DNA of 64,000 nt. It comes from Terrirubrum flagellatum (GTDB taxonomy: Bacteria; Pseudomonadota; Alphaproteobacteria; Rhizobiales; Beijerinckiaceae). The stretch lies in assembly GCF_022059845.1 (NCBI RefSeq), contig NZ_CP091851.1, positions 3,906,001-3,970,000 of the forward strand, in the 5' to 3' direction. The notes beneath the pieces are model-generated. The model did not search any database and had not been told where the DNA came from. It saw nothing but the letters and a program-made list of their open reading frames with translations. Positions 43,987 through 52,427 of this stretch are shown here, one piece after another. How positions within the stretch are numbered: the stretch's first letter is position 1; every line of letters begins with the position of its first letter. A program made the position numbers and the translations under genes.

Positions 43987-44322
43987 ATGATCGTTAGATC
44001 CGCCGTGCTCGAAGGACATGTCGCCGACGCCGACAAGGCGGAGTTCGACCGGCGCATGGCGGTCGATGTCCGCAACGCCATCGCGCGCTATCCCGGCCTA
44101 CGTGACATTCGCCTGCGCTGGCCGGCGGAGACGGAAGCTGGCGCGCCGCCAGTCTATGTGATTTTCGACCTCTATTTCGATGATCTCGCGGCGATGCAGG
44201 CGGCGCTTGCAAGCCCGGTGCGCCAGCAAGTACGCGGCGAAATCGGCGCCGCCATGAGCGCGTTCAAGGGCAAGGTCTATCACCTCGTCCTTGAGGAACG
44301 CGCCGACAGCGCGGCGGCATGA
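43987..44322 (+). CDS. Small EthD-like/dimeric alpha-beta-barrel protein
   Basis: A 111-residue protein with the beta-alpha-beta pattern of a ferredoxin-like dimeric barrel: VRSAVLEGHVADADKAEFDRR, PGLRDIRLRW, VYVIFDLYFDDLAAMQAALASPVRQ and a closing VYHLVLEE strand. This resembles EthD-type proteins found in catabolic clusters. It follows the GntR gene by 9 bases with an AGGAAA ribosome site, so it may belong to the same regulon. Function unknown. Confidence 0.8.
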   Translation: MIVRSAVLEGHVADADKAEFDRRMAVDVRNAIARYPGLRDIRLRWPAETEAGAPPVYVIFDLYFDDLAAMQAALASPVRQQVRGEIGAAMSAFKGKVYHLVLEERADSAAA

Positions 44323-44602
44323 CGCGGCCACCCGTTCCGGCGTCCGGGCCGCGGCGCTGACGCTCACCGCGCCCCATTCCGTCGCGACGGACCTCTCGCC
44401 GGAGGTTTTGGAGCGCGCCTTGCGTCAACCCGGCGCGGGCTGACCCGCGGAACGCGGCGATCGCAGCAAGGTTTGCGAAATCGTGATAACTGGTCTGGCT
44501 TGCCGCCCGCCCCCGTTTGGCGTTTTCTGCGCGGATTCGCGGGCGTGGCGCGCCGGTTGCTAGAAGCGGCCGGCGATTATTCGGGCATATGAGAAGCGAT
44601 CG

Positions 44603-45382
44603 ATGGCGAAGCCTGTCATTGGCGTGATCGGAAACACGTTTGTTGTCGAGAACAGGTTTCCCTCGCAGCGGGTTGGCGAAAACAATCTCCGCGCCGTAGC
44701 CGAAGTGGCCGGCGCCGTGCCGCTGATGTTCGCGGGAACGCCGCGCATCACCGACCTCGCCGATCTTCTCGATGTCGTCGACGGCATCCTGCTTACGGGC
44801 GCCCGGGCGAACGTGCATCCCACGCGCTTCAGCGTCGAGCCGCACGCCAAGCATGAACCTTATGATGAGGAGCGCGACGCCATCGCGCTGCCGCTCATCG
44901 AAGCCTGCGTCGCGCGGGGCGTTCCCCTGTTCGGCATCTGCCGCGGCTTTCAGGAAATGAATGTCGCGTTCGGCGGCACGCTTCACCCTGAAATCAGGGA
45001 GCTGCCGGGGCGCATGAATCATCGCATGCCGCGGCTCGAAAATGGCGAGATCCATCCCGATCCAGAAGTCGTCTTCGCCGATCGACACGATGTGAGACTG
45101 ACGCCCGGCGGCGCCTTCGCCCGCATTCTCCATCGCGATTCCATTCGCGTGAATTCGCTGCATGGGCAGGGCATTCTCGATCTCGGCTCGCGCATCCTGG
45201 TCGAGGGCGTTGCCGAGGATGAAACGATCGAGGCGATCCAGGTCGCCGAAGCGGCGGGATTCGCGCTCGGCGTGCAATGGCACGCGGAATATGATCCGCA
45301 GATCAATCCGATCAATCAAGCGCTGTTCAAGGCGTTCGGCGACGCTGCGACCGCGCGCAGGAAAAGAACGCTGCACAGCTAG
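44603..45382 (+). CDS. Class I glutamine amidotransferase-like hydrolase (peptidase C26, PuuD-like)
   Basis: A 259-residue gamma-glutamyl amide hydrolase. Nucleophile Cys113 lies in the elbow GICRGFQEMNVAFGG, and the catalytic His is in GVQWHAEYDP near residue 231. An early ILLTGARANVHPTRF segment matches PuuD-type gamma-glutamyl-GABA hydrolases, though the substrate is not proven. About 280 bases with no visible gene separate it from the EthD-like gene. Confidence 0.93.
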   Translation: MAKPVIGVIGNTFVVENRFPSQRVGENNLRAVAEVAGAVPLMFAGTPRITDLADLLDVVDGILLTGARANVHPTRFSVEPHAKHEPYDEERDAIALPLIEACVARGVPLFGICRGFQEMNVAFGGTLHPEIRELPGRMNHRMPRLENGEIHPDPEVVFADRHDVRLTPGGAFARILHRDSIRVNSLHGQGILDLGSRILVEGVAEDETIEAIQVAEAAGFALGVQWHAEYDPQINPINQALFKAFGDAATARRKRTLHS

Positions 45383-45419
45383 GCCGCGCGAAAGACGCCG
45401 CGGCCTGACGTCATTTTTT
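45381..45419 (+). terminator. Probable transcription terminator after the PuuD-like gene
   Basis: An 8-bp perfect stem, AGGCCGCG and CGCGGCCT with a 10-base loop, begins at the last base pair of the stop codon. A run of seven T (45413-45419) follows after six bases. The gap between stem and T-run makes it imperfect, but stem strength and placement support termination. Confidence 0.5.
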
Positions 45420-45596
45420 ACTGGCGAGCGATTTGCGCGAGGCGCTATCGCTTGCAGCGCATACGAATATGCGGCTGTTGGCGCCTTCGTGGTCGAGGCG
45501 CTCCTTAGCGTTCACGCCCAGACGCTCTCGATCGGATCAGTGAAGGCGCGGCGACAACGGCGAGCTGGCGCATAAGGCTGACAACCGCAGACGATT

Positions 45597-45869
45597 TCAT
45601 GCCGTTGCTTTCAAGCCGTCCGATTTTCCACAGCTCGGGCACGCTGGAATAAAGGTCGCAGCGTCTGGCTTCAGCTGCTTCGCGTCTCCGCTCCAGCCGC
45701 ATCGGCATTCCCAGAGTTTGACGCTTCGTCCTGCGCTGGCGGCGCCATGACTGCCGCGCAGCTTCGCGTCTTTCGCCTGTCGCGCGGTTGCGCTGGCGCC
45801 GAGCACGGCGAGCTTGCTCAACCACTCCGGCTCTTTTTTCTTTTCGGCGGGGACGGATTCATCAGTCAT
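45597..45869 (-). CDS. Small zinc-ribbon protein
   Basis: A 90-residue protein with a C-terminal C4 zinc ribbon (CRCGWSG, then CPSCGKSDG) and a basic, charged N-terminus. A GGAAAG ribosome site precedes the ATG. A longer frame on the same strand (45505-45825) overlaps it but shows no recognisable motif. It may be a nucleic-acid-binding protein, but it belongs to no family that I recognise. It lies between the PuuD-like gene and tRNA-Arg. Confidence 0.55.
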   Translation of the reverse strand: MTDESVPAEKKKEPEWLSKLAVLGASATARQAKDAKLRGSHGAASAGRSVKLWECRCGWSGDAKQLKPDAATFIPACPSCGKSDGLKATA

Positions 45870-46067
45870 TGGCGCTTTCCGCTCTCGAAGAAAACCAGCA
45901 TATCTTCAGTTTCGACCGCGCTGTAAAACCCGGTCAACCTTGGCGACCTGGCTGCCGATTGCGCCCGGCCTGCGCCATGCGCATCCCGAAATCGCTCAAG
46001 CCGCTTGCGCCTGCTCACCCCCGAGTTTCCCCGGACAGCAGCGTTCAGGCCAAGTTGTTGATTGAAA

Positions 46068-46144
46068 TGGCGCACCCGACACGATTCGAACGTGTGACCT
46101 TTGCCTTCGGAGGGCAACGCTCTATCCAGCTGAGCTACGGGTGC
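46068..46144 (-). tRNA. tRNA-Arg (anticodon CCG)
   Basis: Read on the minus strand, 77 nt fold as a full cloverleaf. The acceptor stem GCACCCG pairs with CGGGTGC, the anticodon stem TTGCC pairs with GGCAA around loop CTCCGAA (anticodon CCG, decoding CGG), and the T arm is ACACG-TTCGAAT-CGTGT. The CCA end is encoded. The gaps on both sides (about 200 bases each) show no further RNA gene. Confidence 0.98.
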
Positions 46145-46355
46145 AGCGCCGCGACAGCGCGTCCTTCCTGTAGCCGATGGGATTCCGACCGGCAACCGCC
46201 GGGACGGAGTTGATCCCGGCTTCAGATCGCGCCCGCTCCCCCCGGGCGCGCCACGCCTCCGGCGCAGCGTTTGCAGCTCCTGCTCAATCGCCGCCGGTCG
46301 GTCCTTCTCCGGGACGATCGGCCCCACAACCGTCCCGATCCGGGACGAGGGAGCC

Positions 46356-47456
46356 ATGGAAGAGCGCATCCACCCCGTCCGTTCGCTACAGGCGCCGCCG
46401 CCGGCGGCCGGGCACGCGCGCGTGGGCTGGGTCGACGTCGCCAAGGGGCTCTGCATCATTCTCGTCGTGATGATGCATTCGACGCTCGGCCTCGAACAGG
46501 CGGTCGGGCGCGAAGGCTGGATGCATGCGGTCGTCGAATTCGCGCAGCCCTTCCGCATTCCCGCCTTCTTCGTCACCGCCGGCCTTTTCCTCCAGCGCAC
46601 GATCGATCAGCCCTGGAGCCGCTATCTCGACCGCAAGGTCGTCCACTTCGTCTATTTCTATCTCATCTGGGCGCTGATCCAGTGCGTGGTGAAATTCGCG
46701 CCCGGCGGCGGCTTCGACGATGCGCTCGGCGAATTCCTGTTCGCGCTGATCGAGCCCTATGGAACGCTCTGGTTCATCTATCTCCTGCCCTTCTTCTTCG
46801 TGACGACGAAGCTTGTCAGGCGCGCGCCTTTCTCGGTCGTCTTTCTCGGCGCGGTTTTTCTCAATCTCGCGCCTCACAACACGGGGTGGACCGCGATCGA
46901 TGAATTCATGAACCGCTATGTGTTCTTCCTCGTCGGCTACGCGTTCGCGCCAGCCTTGTTCGCGCTCGCCGACGCCAGCCGTCGCGCGCCTGATATAGCG
47001 GCGCCCATCGTCGCGGCGATTTTCGCGTTGATCGCCGCGATCGTGTCTTCCGATCACTGGACCAGCGGACAGGCATTGGCTCTTCCCCACGCGCCGCTCG
47101 TCGCGCTCGCGATGGGCGCGGCTGGCGCTTGCGCGTTGATCGCGACAGCGTCGATGCTCGAGCCGGCATGGATCGGACGCGCGATCGCCGCCTGCGGCCG
47201 GCGTTCGCTTGCGATCTATCTCGCCTTCTTCCTGCCCATGGCCGCCATGCGCGCCGCGCTGGTCAAGTCCGGCCTTTCGCCTGATCTGATCGATGTGGGA
47301 ACCGCGAGCGCGCTCATCACAATCGCGGCGGCAACGGCGCCGCTTCTCCTGCACCGTCTCGCCATGCGCGGCCCGTTCGCGTGGCTGTTCGAGCGGCCGC
47401 GCTGGGCGCGCGGGCGAAGCGCCAAGCCGGCTCGCCATCTCATGCCGGCGGAGTGA
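46356..47456 (+). CDS. Acyltransferase 3 family membrane protein
   Basis: A 366-residue integral membrane protein with about 10 helices, of the acyltransferase-3 (OafA/OpgC-like) family. The N-terminal RVGWVDVAKGLCIILVVMMH contains the conserved Asp and His region, and PFRIPAFFVTAGLFL and the Arg-rich YLDRKVVHFVYFY segment are typical. Such proteins acylate surface sugars or peptidoglycan. A GAGGGAG ribosome site precedes the ATG. Confidence 0.9.
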   Translation: MEERIHPVRSLQAPPPAAGHARVGWVDVAKGLCIILVVMMHSTLGLEQAVGREGWMHAVVEFAQPFRIPAFFVTAGLFLQRTIDQPWSRYLDRKVVHFVYFYLIWALIQCVVKFAPGGGFDDALGEFLFALIEPYGTLWFIYLLPFFFVTTKLVRRAPFSVVFLGAVFLNLAPHNTGWTAIDEFMNRYVFFLVGYAFAPALFALADASRRAPDIAAPIVAAIFALIAAIVSSDHWTSGQALALPHAPLVALAMGAAGACALIATASMLEPAWIGRAIAACGRRSLAIYLAFFLPMAAMRAALVKSGLSPDLIDVGTASALITIAAATAPLLLHRLAMRGPFAWLFERPRWARGRSAKPARHLMPAE

Positions 47457-47513
47457 CGCGCCAAGGACGCGCAAAGCTTGGCGCGACCGCCTCTCCCGGC
47501 CTAAACTCCGGGC

Positions 47514-50500
47514 ATGAATCTGAAATCACGTCCCGTCAAAGCCGGCGACCACGTCTTCCTCGTCGACGGGTCCTCCTTTGTCTTCCGCGCCTATTTCCAG
47601 TCCATGAACCAGGACCGGAAATACAACACGCGCAGCGATGGGCTGCCGACCGGCGCGGTGCGGCTATTCTCGACCAAGCTCCTGCAATTCATCCGTGAGG
47701 GCGTGCTCGGCATCAAGCCGACCCATCTCGCCATCATCTTCGACAAGTCGGAGAACTCATTCCGCAAGGAGCTCTATCCCGACTACAAGGCGAACCGGAA
47801 CGATCCGCCGGAAGAGCTCATTCCGCAATTTCCGCTGATGCGCGAAGCCGTGCGCGCCTTCGGGCTCTTTCCCGTCGAGCAGGACAGATTCGAGGCGGAT
47901 GATCTCATCGCGACCTATGCGAAGCAGGCGCGCGAGCGCGGCGCTGATGCGCTGATCATTTCCGCCGACAAGGACCTGATGCAGCTCGTGACCGACTGCG
48001 TCGCCTTTTACGATTTCGAATCAGGCGTCAAAGGCAAACCGGGCTATCGACCTGAGCGGCTGCTCGCTTTCGGCCGCAATCTCACGCGCTGGGGCGTGCC
48101 GGAAGACCGTATCGCCGACGTCACCGAGAAATGGGAGGGCATGCCGCCGTCGAAACTCGTCGACATCCAGGCACTCACAGGCGACCCCACGGACAATGTG
48201 CCGGGCGCGCCGGGCATCGGTCTCAAGACCGCGGCGCAACTGATCGGCGAATATGGCGATCTCGACACGCTCCTGAAACGCGCGGCTGAGATCAAGCAGC
48301 CGAAGCGGCGGGAGACGCTGACCAACCCTGACATCGTCAAGAAGATCCTGATCTCGCGCGAACTCGTGAAGCTCGTCGACGAAGTTCCGCTCATCACGCC
48401 GCTCGACGATCTCGCGCTGAACGATCCCGATCCGAAATCGCTGATCGCTTTTCTGAAGGCGATGGATTTCACCACGATCACGCGACGCGTGGCGGAACTG
48501 TTCGACACGGATGCGGGTCTGATCGACGCCGACGAACGTCTCTCGGGCGCCGGCGGATGGATGAAGCGCAACGGCGAAGGCGAATATGAAGTCGTCGCGT
48601 CGTCCGCACTCATAAGCCAGGGCCCGGTCGCGGCTGCTCCTGTCGCAACGCCCGCAAGCAGCGAAGCGAAATCCGACGCGCCGGCAAAGCCTGCGAAGGC
48701 GAACGGCAAGGCGCCGCCCGGGGCCTTCTCGCCGCATGATCTCGCCGAGGCGAGGCGCGCCGAAGCGAGCGCATCGAAGATCGACACTGCCGCCTATCGC
48801 TGCGTGATGTCGCTTGAAGAGCTCGACGTCTTTATCGCCGAGGCGCGCGAACAGGGCTTCGTCGCCTTCGATACGGAATGCACATCGCTCGATCCGATGC
48901 AGGCGGAGCTGGTCGGGTTTTCGCTTGCGACCGCGCCGGGCCGCGCCTGCTATGCGCCGCTCACCCACAAGGATGCGACGGCGAGCGACCTGTTCGGCGG
49001 CGGTCTCGTCAAAGGTCAGATGGAATCGAGCGCCGCCATCGCGCGGCTGAAGCCGCTGCTCGAAGATCTGAGCGTTCTCAAGATCGCGCATAACGCGAAG
49101 TTCGACATGCTGCTTCTGCGCCAGCATGGAATCGACGTCGCGCCGATCGACGACACCATGCTGATTTCCTACGCGCTCGATTCAGGCCTTGGCGGCCGCG
49201 GCATGGACGAGCTGTCGGAAAAGCATCTCGGCCACAAGCCGATCGCGTTCAAGGATGTGGCGGGATCGGGCCGCAATGCGGTGACCTTCGATCGTGTGCC
49301 GCTTGATCGCGCCACCGCCTATGCGGCCGAAGATGCCGACGTCACGCTCAGGCTGTGGCGCGCGCTCAAGCCGCGGCTGATCGCGGAAAAGATGACCAAC
49401 GTCTACGAGACGCTGGAGCGCGGCATGCCGCATGTGCTGATGCGCATGGAGGAGCGTGGCATTGCGATCGATCGCAACATGCTGTCGCGGCTGTCAGGCG
49501 ATTTCGCGCAGTCGATGGCGCGACTTGAGGACGAGATCAACGAACTCGCGGGAGAGAAGATCAATCCGGGTTCGCCCAAGCAGATCGGCGACATCCTGTT
49601 CGGCAAATTCGGCCTGCCCGGCGCGAAGAAAACTGCGACGGGACAGTGGTCGACGGGCGCCGGAGTGCTCGAAGACCTCTCCGAGCAGGGCCATGCGCTG
49701 CCTTCGAAGCTGCTGGAATGGCGGCAGGTGTCGAAACTCAAATCGACCTACAGCGACGCGCTGCCGGATTACGTCAATCCGCGCACGCATCGCGTCCATA
49801 CGAGCTTCGCGCTGGCCGCAACGACAACGGGCCGACTGTCGTCGTCCGAGCCGAATATCCAGAATATTCCGATCCGCACGGAGGAAGGCCGCAAGATCAG
49901 GCGCGCCTTCATCGCGACGCCGGGAAACAAGCTCGTCTCCGCCGACTATTCGCAGATCGAGCTGCGCGTGCTCGCCCATATCGCGCATATTCCACAGTTG
50001 ATGCAGGCCTTCGCTGACGGCGTCGACATTCACGCCATGACGGCGTCGGAAATGTTCGGCGTGCCTGTCAAAGGCATGGACCCGATGGTGCGCAGGCGCG
50101 CCAAGGCGATCAACTTCGGCATCATCTATGGCATTTCGGCCTTCGGCCTCGCCAATCAGCTCGGCATCGCGCGTGAAGAGGCGGCCGCCTACATCAAGAA
50201 ATATTTCGAACGCTTCCCCGGCATCCGCGACTATATGGACCAGACGAAGAAGGTCGCGCGCGATCAGGGGTTTGTGACGACGATCTTCGGTCGCAAATGC
50301 CACTATCCCCAGATCAAATCGTCAAATCCGTCCGAGCGCGCCTTCATGGAGCGCGCCGCGATCAATGCGCCGATCCAGGGTTCGGCCGCAGACATCATCC
50401 GGCGCGCGATGATGCGGATGGAAAGTGCGCTGGCGCACCACAAACTTGCGGCGCGCATGTTGTTACAGGTTCACGACGAACTGGTTTTCGAAGTCCCCGA

Positions 50501-50630
50501 TAGCGAGGTCAAGGCGACCATGCCCGTCATCATTTCGGTGATGGAGCAGGCGCCTTCGCCGACACTCCAACTGGCGGCGCCGCTTAAAGTCGAGGCGAGA
50601 GCAGCCGACAATTGGGAAGAGGCGCACTAA
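47514..50630 (+). CDS. polA: DNA polymerase I
   Basis: Fills gaps and removes RNA primers. The 1038-residue protein carries a 5'-3' exonuclease domain (VFLVDGSSFVFRAYF, ADDLIATYAKQARERGADAL), a Pro/Ala/Lys linker near residue 390, a 3'-5' exonuclease domain with AFDTECTSLDP (the Asp-x-Glu metal pair kept) and a polymerase domain with motif A SADYSQIELRVLAHI, motif B RRRAKAINFGIIYGIS and motif C LQVHDELVFE. It is slightly longer than E. coli Pol I. Confidence 0.98.
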   Translation: MNLKSRPVKAGDHVFLVDGSSFVFRAYFQSMNQDRKYNTRSDGLPTGAVRLFSTKLLQFIREGVLGIKPTHLAIIFDKSENSFRKELYPDYKANRNDPPEELIPQFPLMREAVRAFGLFPVEQDRFEADDLIATYAKQARERGADALIISADKDLMQLVTDCVAFYDFESGVKGKPGYRPERLLAFGRNLTRWGVPEDRIADVTEKWEGMPPSKLVDIQALTGDPTDNVPGAPGIGLKTAAQLIGEYGDLDTLLKRAAEIKQPKRRETLTNPDIVKKILISRELVKLVDEVPLITPLDDLALNDPDPKSLIAFLKAMDFTTITRRVAELFDTDAGLIDADERLSGAGGWMKRNGEGEYEVVASSALISQGPVAAAPVATPASSEAKSDAPAKPAKANGKAPPGAFSPHDLAEARRAEASASKIDTAAYRCVMSLEELDVFIAEAREQGFVAFDTECTSLDPMQAELVGFSLATAPGRACYAPLTHKDATASDLFGGGLVKGQMESSAAIARLKPLLEDLSVLKIAHNAKFDMLLLRQHGIDVAPIDDTMLISYALDSGLGGRGMDELSEKHLGHKPIAFKDVAGSGRNAVTFDRVPLDRATAYAAEDADVTLRLWRALKPRLIAEKMTNVYETLERGMPHVLMRMEERGIAIDRNMLSRLSGDFAQSMARLEDEINELAGEKINPGSPKQIGDILFGKFGLPGAKKTATGQWSTGAGVLEDLSEQGHALPSKLLEWRQVSKLKSTYSDALPDYVNPRTHRVHTSFALAATTTGRLSSSEPNIQNIPIRTEEGRKIRRAFIATPGNKLVSADYSQIELRVLAHIAHIPQLMQAFADGVDIHAMTASEMFGVPVKGMDPMVRRRAKAINFGIIYGISAFGLANQLGIAREEAAAYIKKYFERFPGIRDYMDQTKKVARDQGFVTTIFGRKCHYPQIKSSNPSERAFMERAAINAPIQGSAADIIRRAMMRMESALAHHKLAARMLLQVHDELVFEVPDSEVKATMPVIISVMEQAPSPTLQLAAPLKVEARAADNWEEAH

Positions 50631-50688
50631 GCGTCTTTCGCGCGATAAGGGAACTGAGCGAACTGATCGTTTCCGACCGGAGCTTCCC

Positions 50689-51297
50689 ATGTCGCGCCTC
50701 GCTTCCTTCGCCCGCAGAATCCGCCGACCGCTCGCTCTTGCGGCCTGCGCCGCTCTTGTCGCGCTCGCATCGGGAATTGCGACGCACGCCGCTTTCGCGC
50801 GCGATCTCGGCATCAGCTATGATCCGAACAGCGGCGCATTCACGATCAAGGGTTGGTCGCGCCGGGTCGCGGAGACGGGCACGATCTTCTACACTTGCGT
50901 GGACGCCGATTGCGTCAAGGGATCGGTCGTCAGTTTCCGCCGCCAGCAGAATCCCGTGGCTGCAGATGCGGCGACGCTCAGGCGCAACGAGCAGCAGTTC
51001 AGCGAGATGATCAGAAGCCGGCTGGCCGACAAGGTCGCCCGCGTCGATATCGGCGAGCCTCTCGTGACCGGCGACGCCAATTCCGCGACCGGCGAGATCA
51101 CGCGCACCATCGTTCCGACGGGAAGCGCGAATATCGGCGTGCAGCTCTTCTGGAAGACGGGCTATGTCAAGACGCAGTCGGTACTGCATACGCTCGCGAG
51201 CAGCGCCGACACGCGCGAAGCGTCCGACGCCAATTATGACGCATTCAAATTCGCGCTGATGCTCTCTGGCGCAGGACAGGCAGGCGCGCCAAAATAG
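50689..51297 (+). CDS. Exported protein of unknown function
   Basis: A 202-residue protein with an N-terminal signal peptide (basic start MSRLASFARRIRRP, hydrophobic to about residue 36, cleavage near AFA/RD). The mature part has one Cys pair close together (YTCVDADCVKGS) and no motif that I recognise. GGAG precedes the ATG, 58 bases after polA. Probably periplasmic. Function unknown. Confidence 0.75.
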   Translation: MSRLASFARRIRRPLALAACAALVALASGIATHAAFARDLGISYDPNSGAFTIKGWSRRVAETGTIFYTCVDADCVKGSVVSFRRQQNPVAADAATLRRNEQQFSEMIRSRLADKVARVDIGEPLVTGDANSATGEITRTIVPTGSANIGVQLFWKTGYVKTQSVLHTLASSADTREASDANYDAFKFALMLSGAGQAGAPK

Positions 51298-51327
51298 ACG
51301 CGTCCTGCGTCTATTCACCGTGAGCTG

Positions 51328-52353
51328 ATGCCGCCCGTTTCCCTGCGTTACACCGACATGCATATGGCGGGCGAGCCGGTCCGCATCGTCACGTCAGGCT
51401 ATCCCGAACTCACCGGCGCAACGATCCTCGACAAGAGGCGCGAGGCGCGCGAGCGCCATGATCATCTTCGCCGCGCGATGATGTGGGAGCCGCGCGGCCA
51501 TGCCGGCATGTATGGCGTCATCCCGGTCAAGCCCTCGCATGCGGACGCCGCGCTCGGCGTTCTGTTCACCCATCATGAAGGCTATTCGACCATGTGCGGC
51601 CACGCGACGATCGCGCTTGGCCGCTGGATCGTCGATCAGGGGCTGGTCGCGAAGACGGAGCCGCTGACGCGCTTCGCGATCGAAGCGCCGTGCGGCCTGC
51701 TGAAACTGTCCTGTCGCATCGAGAATGGCGAGATCGTCGATGTCGCGTTCGAGAGCGTCGCGGCTTTTGTCGAGGCGCGCGACCTGACGATCGAGGTCGC
51801 GGGCTTCGGCGCGATCACGACCGACATCGTCTATGGCGGCGCCTATTACGCGATCCTGCCCGCGTCGCGTTTCGGCCTCGATTTCTATGCGACGCCGCTC
51901 GAAAAACTTGTCGACGCAGCGGGCGCGCTCACCGATGCGTTGCGCGCGCGCCGGCCTCTTCAACACCCTGAAGCGCCCGACCTCGCCTTCTATTACGGAA
52001 CGATCGTCACCGACGAAGCCACTGCGGACCAGCCGAGCGGCAATCTCTGCATCTTCGCGGAACGGCAGATCGACCGTTCGCCCACGGGCTCCGGCGTGAC
52101 GGCGCGCATGGCGCTCGATCACGCCAAGGGACTGATCGCGACCGGCGTGCGGCGGACCTTCCGCGGCGTCTCCGGCGAACCCATGGCCGGCCGCGTCGTC
52201 GGCGCGGCGAATGATGGTCGACCTGGCGCCGTCACCGTTGAGGTGGCCGGCCAGGGGTTTTACGCCGGAAGCGGAGAATTCCTGATCGAGCCGCAAGACC
52301 GCCTTGGTCTCGGGTTCGAATTGCCGCGTCGCTTCCCCTCCCGAACAGCGTAA
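51328..52353 (+). CDS. Proline racemase family, probable trans-3-hydroxy-L-proline dehydratase
   Basis: A 341-residue member of the proline racemase superfamily. The first catalytic Cys is kept (Cys90, TMCGHATIALGRW), but the second is Thr253 in DRSPTGSGVTARMAL. Epimerases and racemases have Cys in both places; Cys plus Thr is the mark of trans-3-hydroxy-L-proline dehydratase, which makes delta-1-pyrroline-2-carboxylate. The assignment to dehydratase is inferred from this one residue. It is not linked to a visible hydroxyproline operon. Confidence 0.88.
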   Translation: MPPVSLRYTDMHMAGEPVRIVTSGYPELTGATILDKRREARERHDHLRRAMMWEPRGHAGMYGVIPVKPSHADAALGVLFTHHEGYSTMCGHATIALGRWIVDQGLVAKTEPLTRFAIEAPCGLLKLSCRIENGEIVDVAFESVAAFVEARDLTIEVAGFGAITTDIVYGGAYYAILPASRFGLDFYATPLEKLVDAAGALTDALRARRPLQHPEAPDLAFYYGTIVTDEATADQPSGNLCIFAERQIDRSPTGSGVTARMALDHAKGLIATGVRRTFRGVSGEPMAGRVVGAANDGRPGAVTVEVAGQGFYAGSGEFLIEPQDRLGLGFELPRRFPSRTA

Positions 52354-52427
52354 GTGCGCTAGCGCACATCGCTTCGAAGAATGGCTTCGTAGCGGCTCAG
52401 ATGGGGGATCAGGGTTCCCGCGTTCAT

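Noticed and set aside
44323-44602. Gap of 280 bases between the EthD-like and PuuD-like genes.
   Set aside because: No frame with a ribosome site and no clear hairpin or palindrome; probably the promoter region of the downstream gene.
45505-45825. Alternative minus-strand frame overlapping the zinc-ribbon gene.
   Set aside because: It has no motif and a worse ribosome site than the frame with the C4 ribbon.
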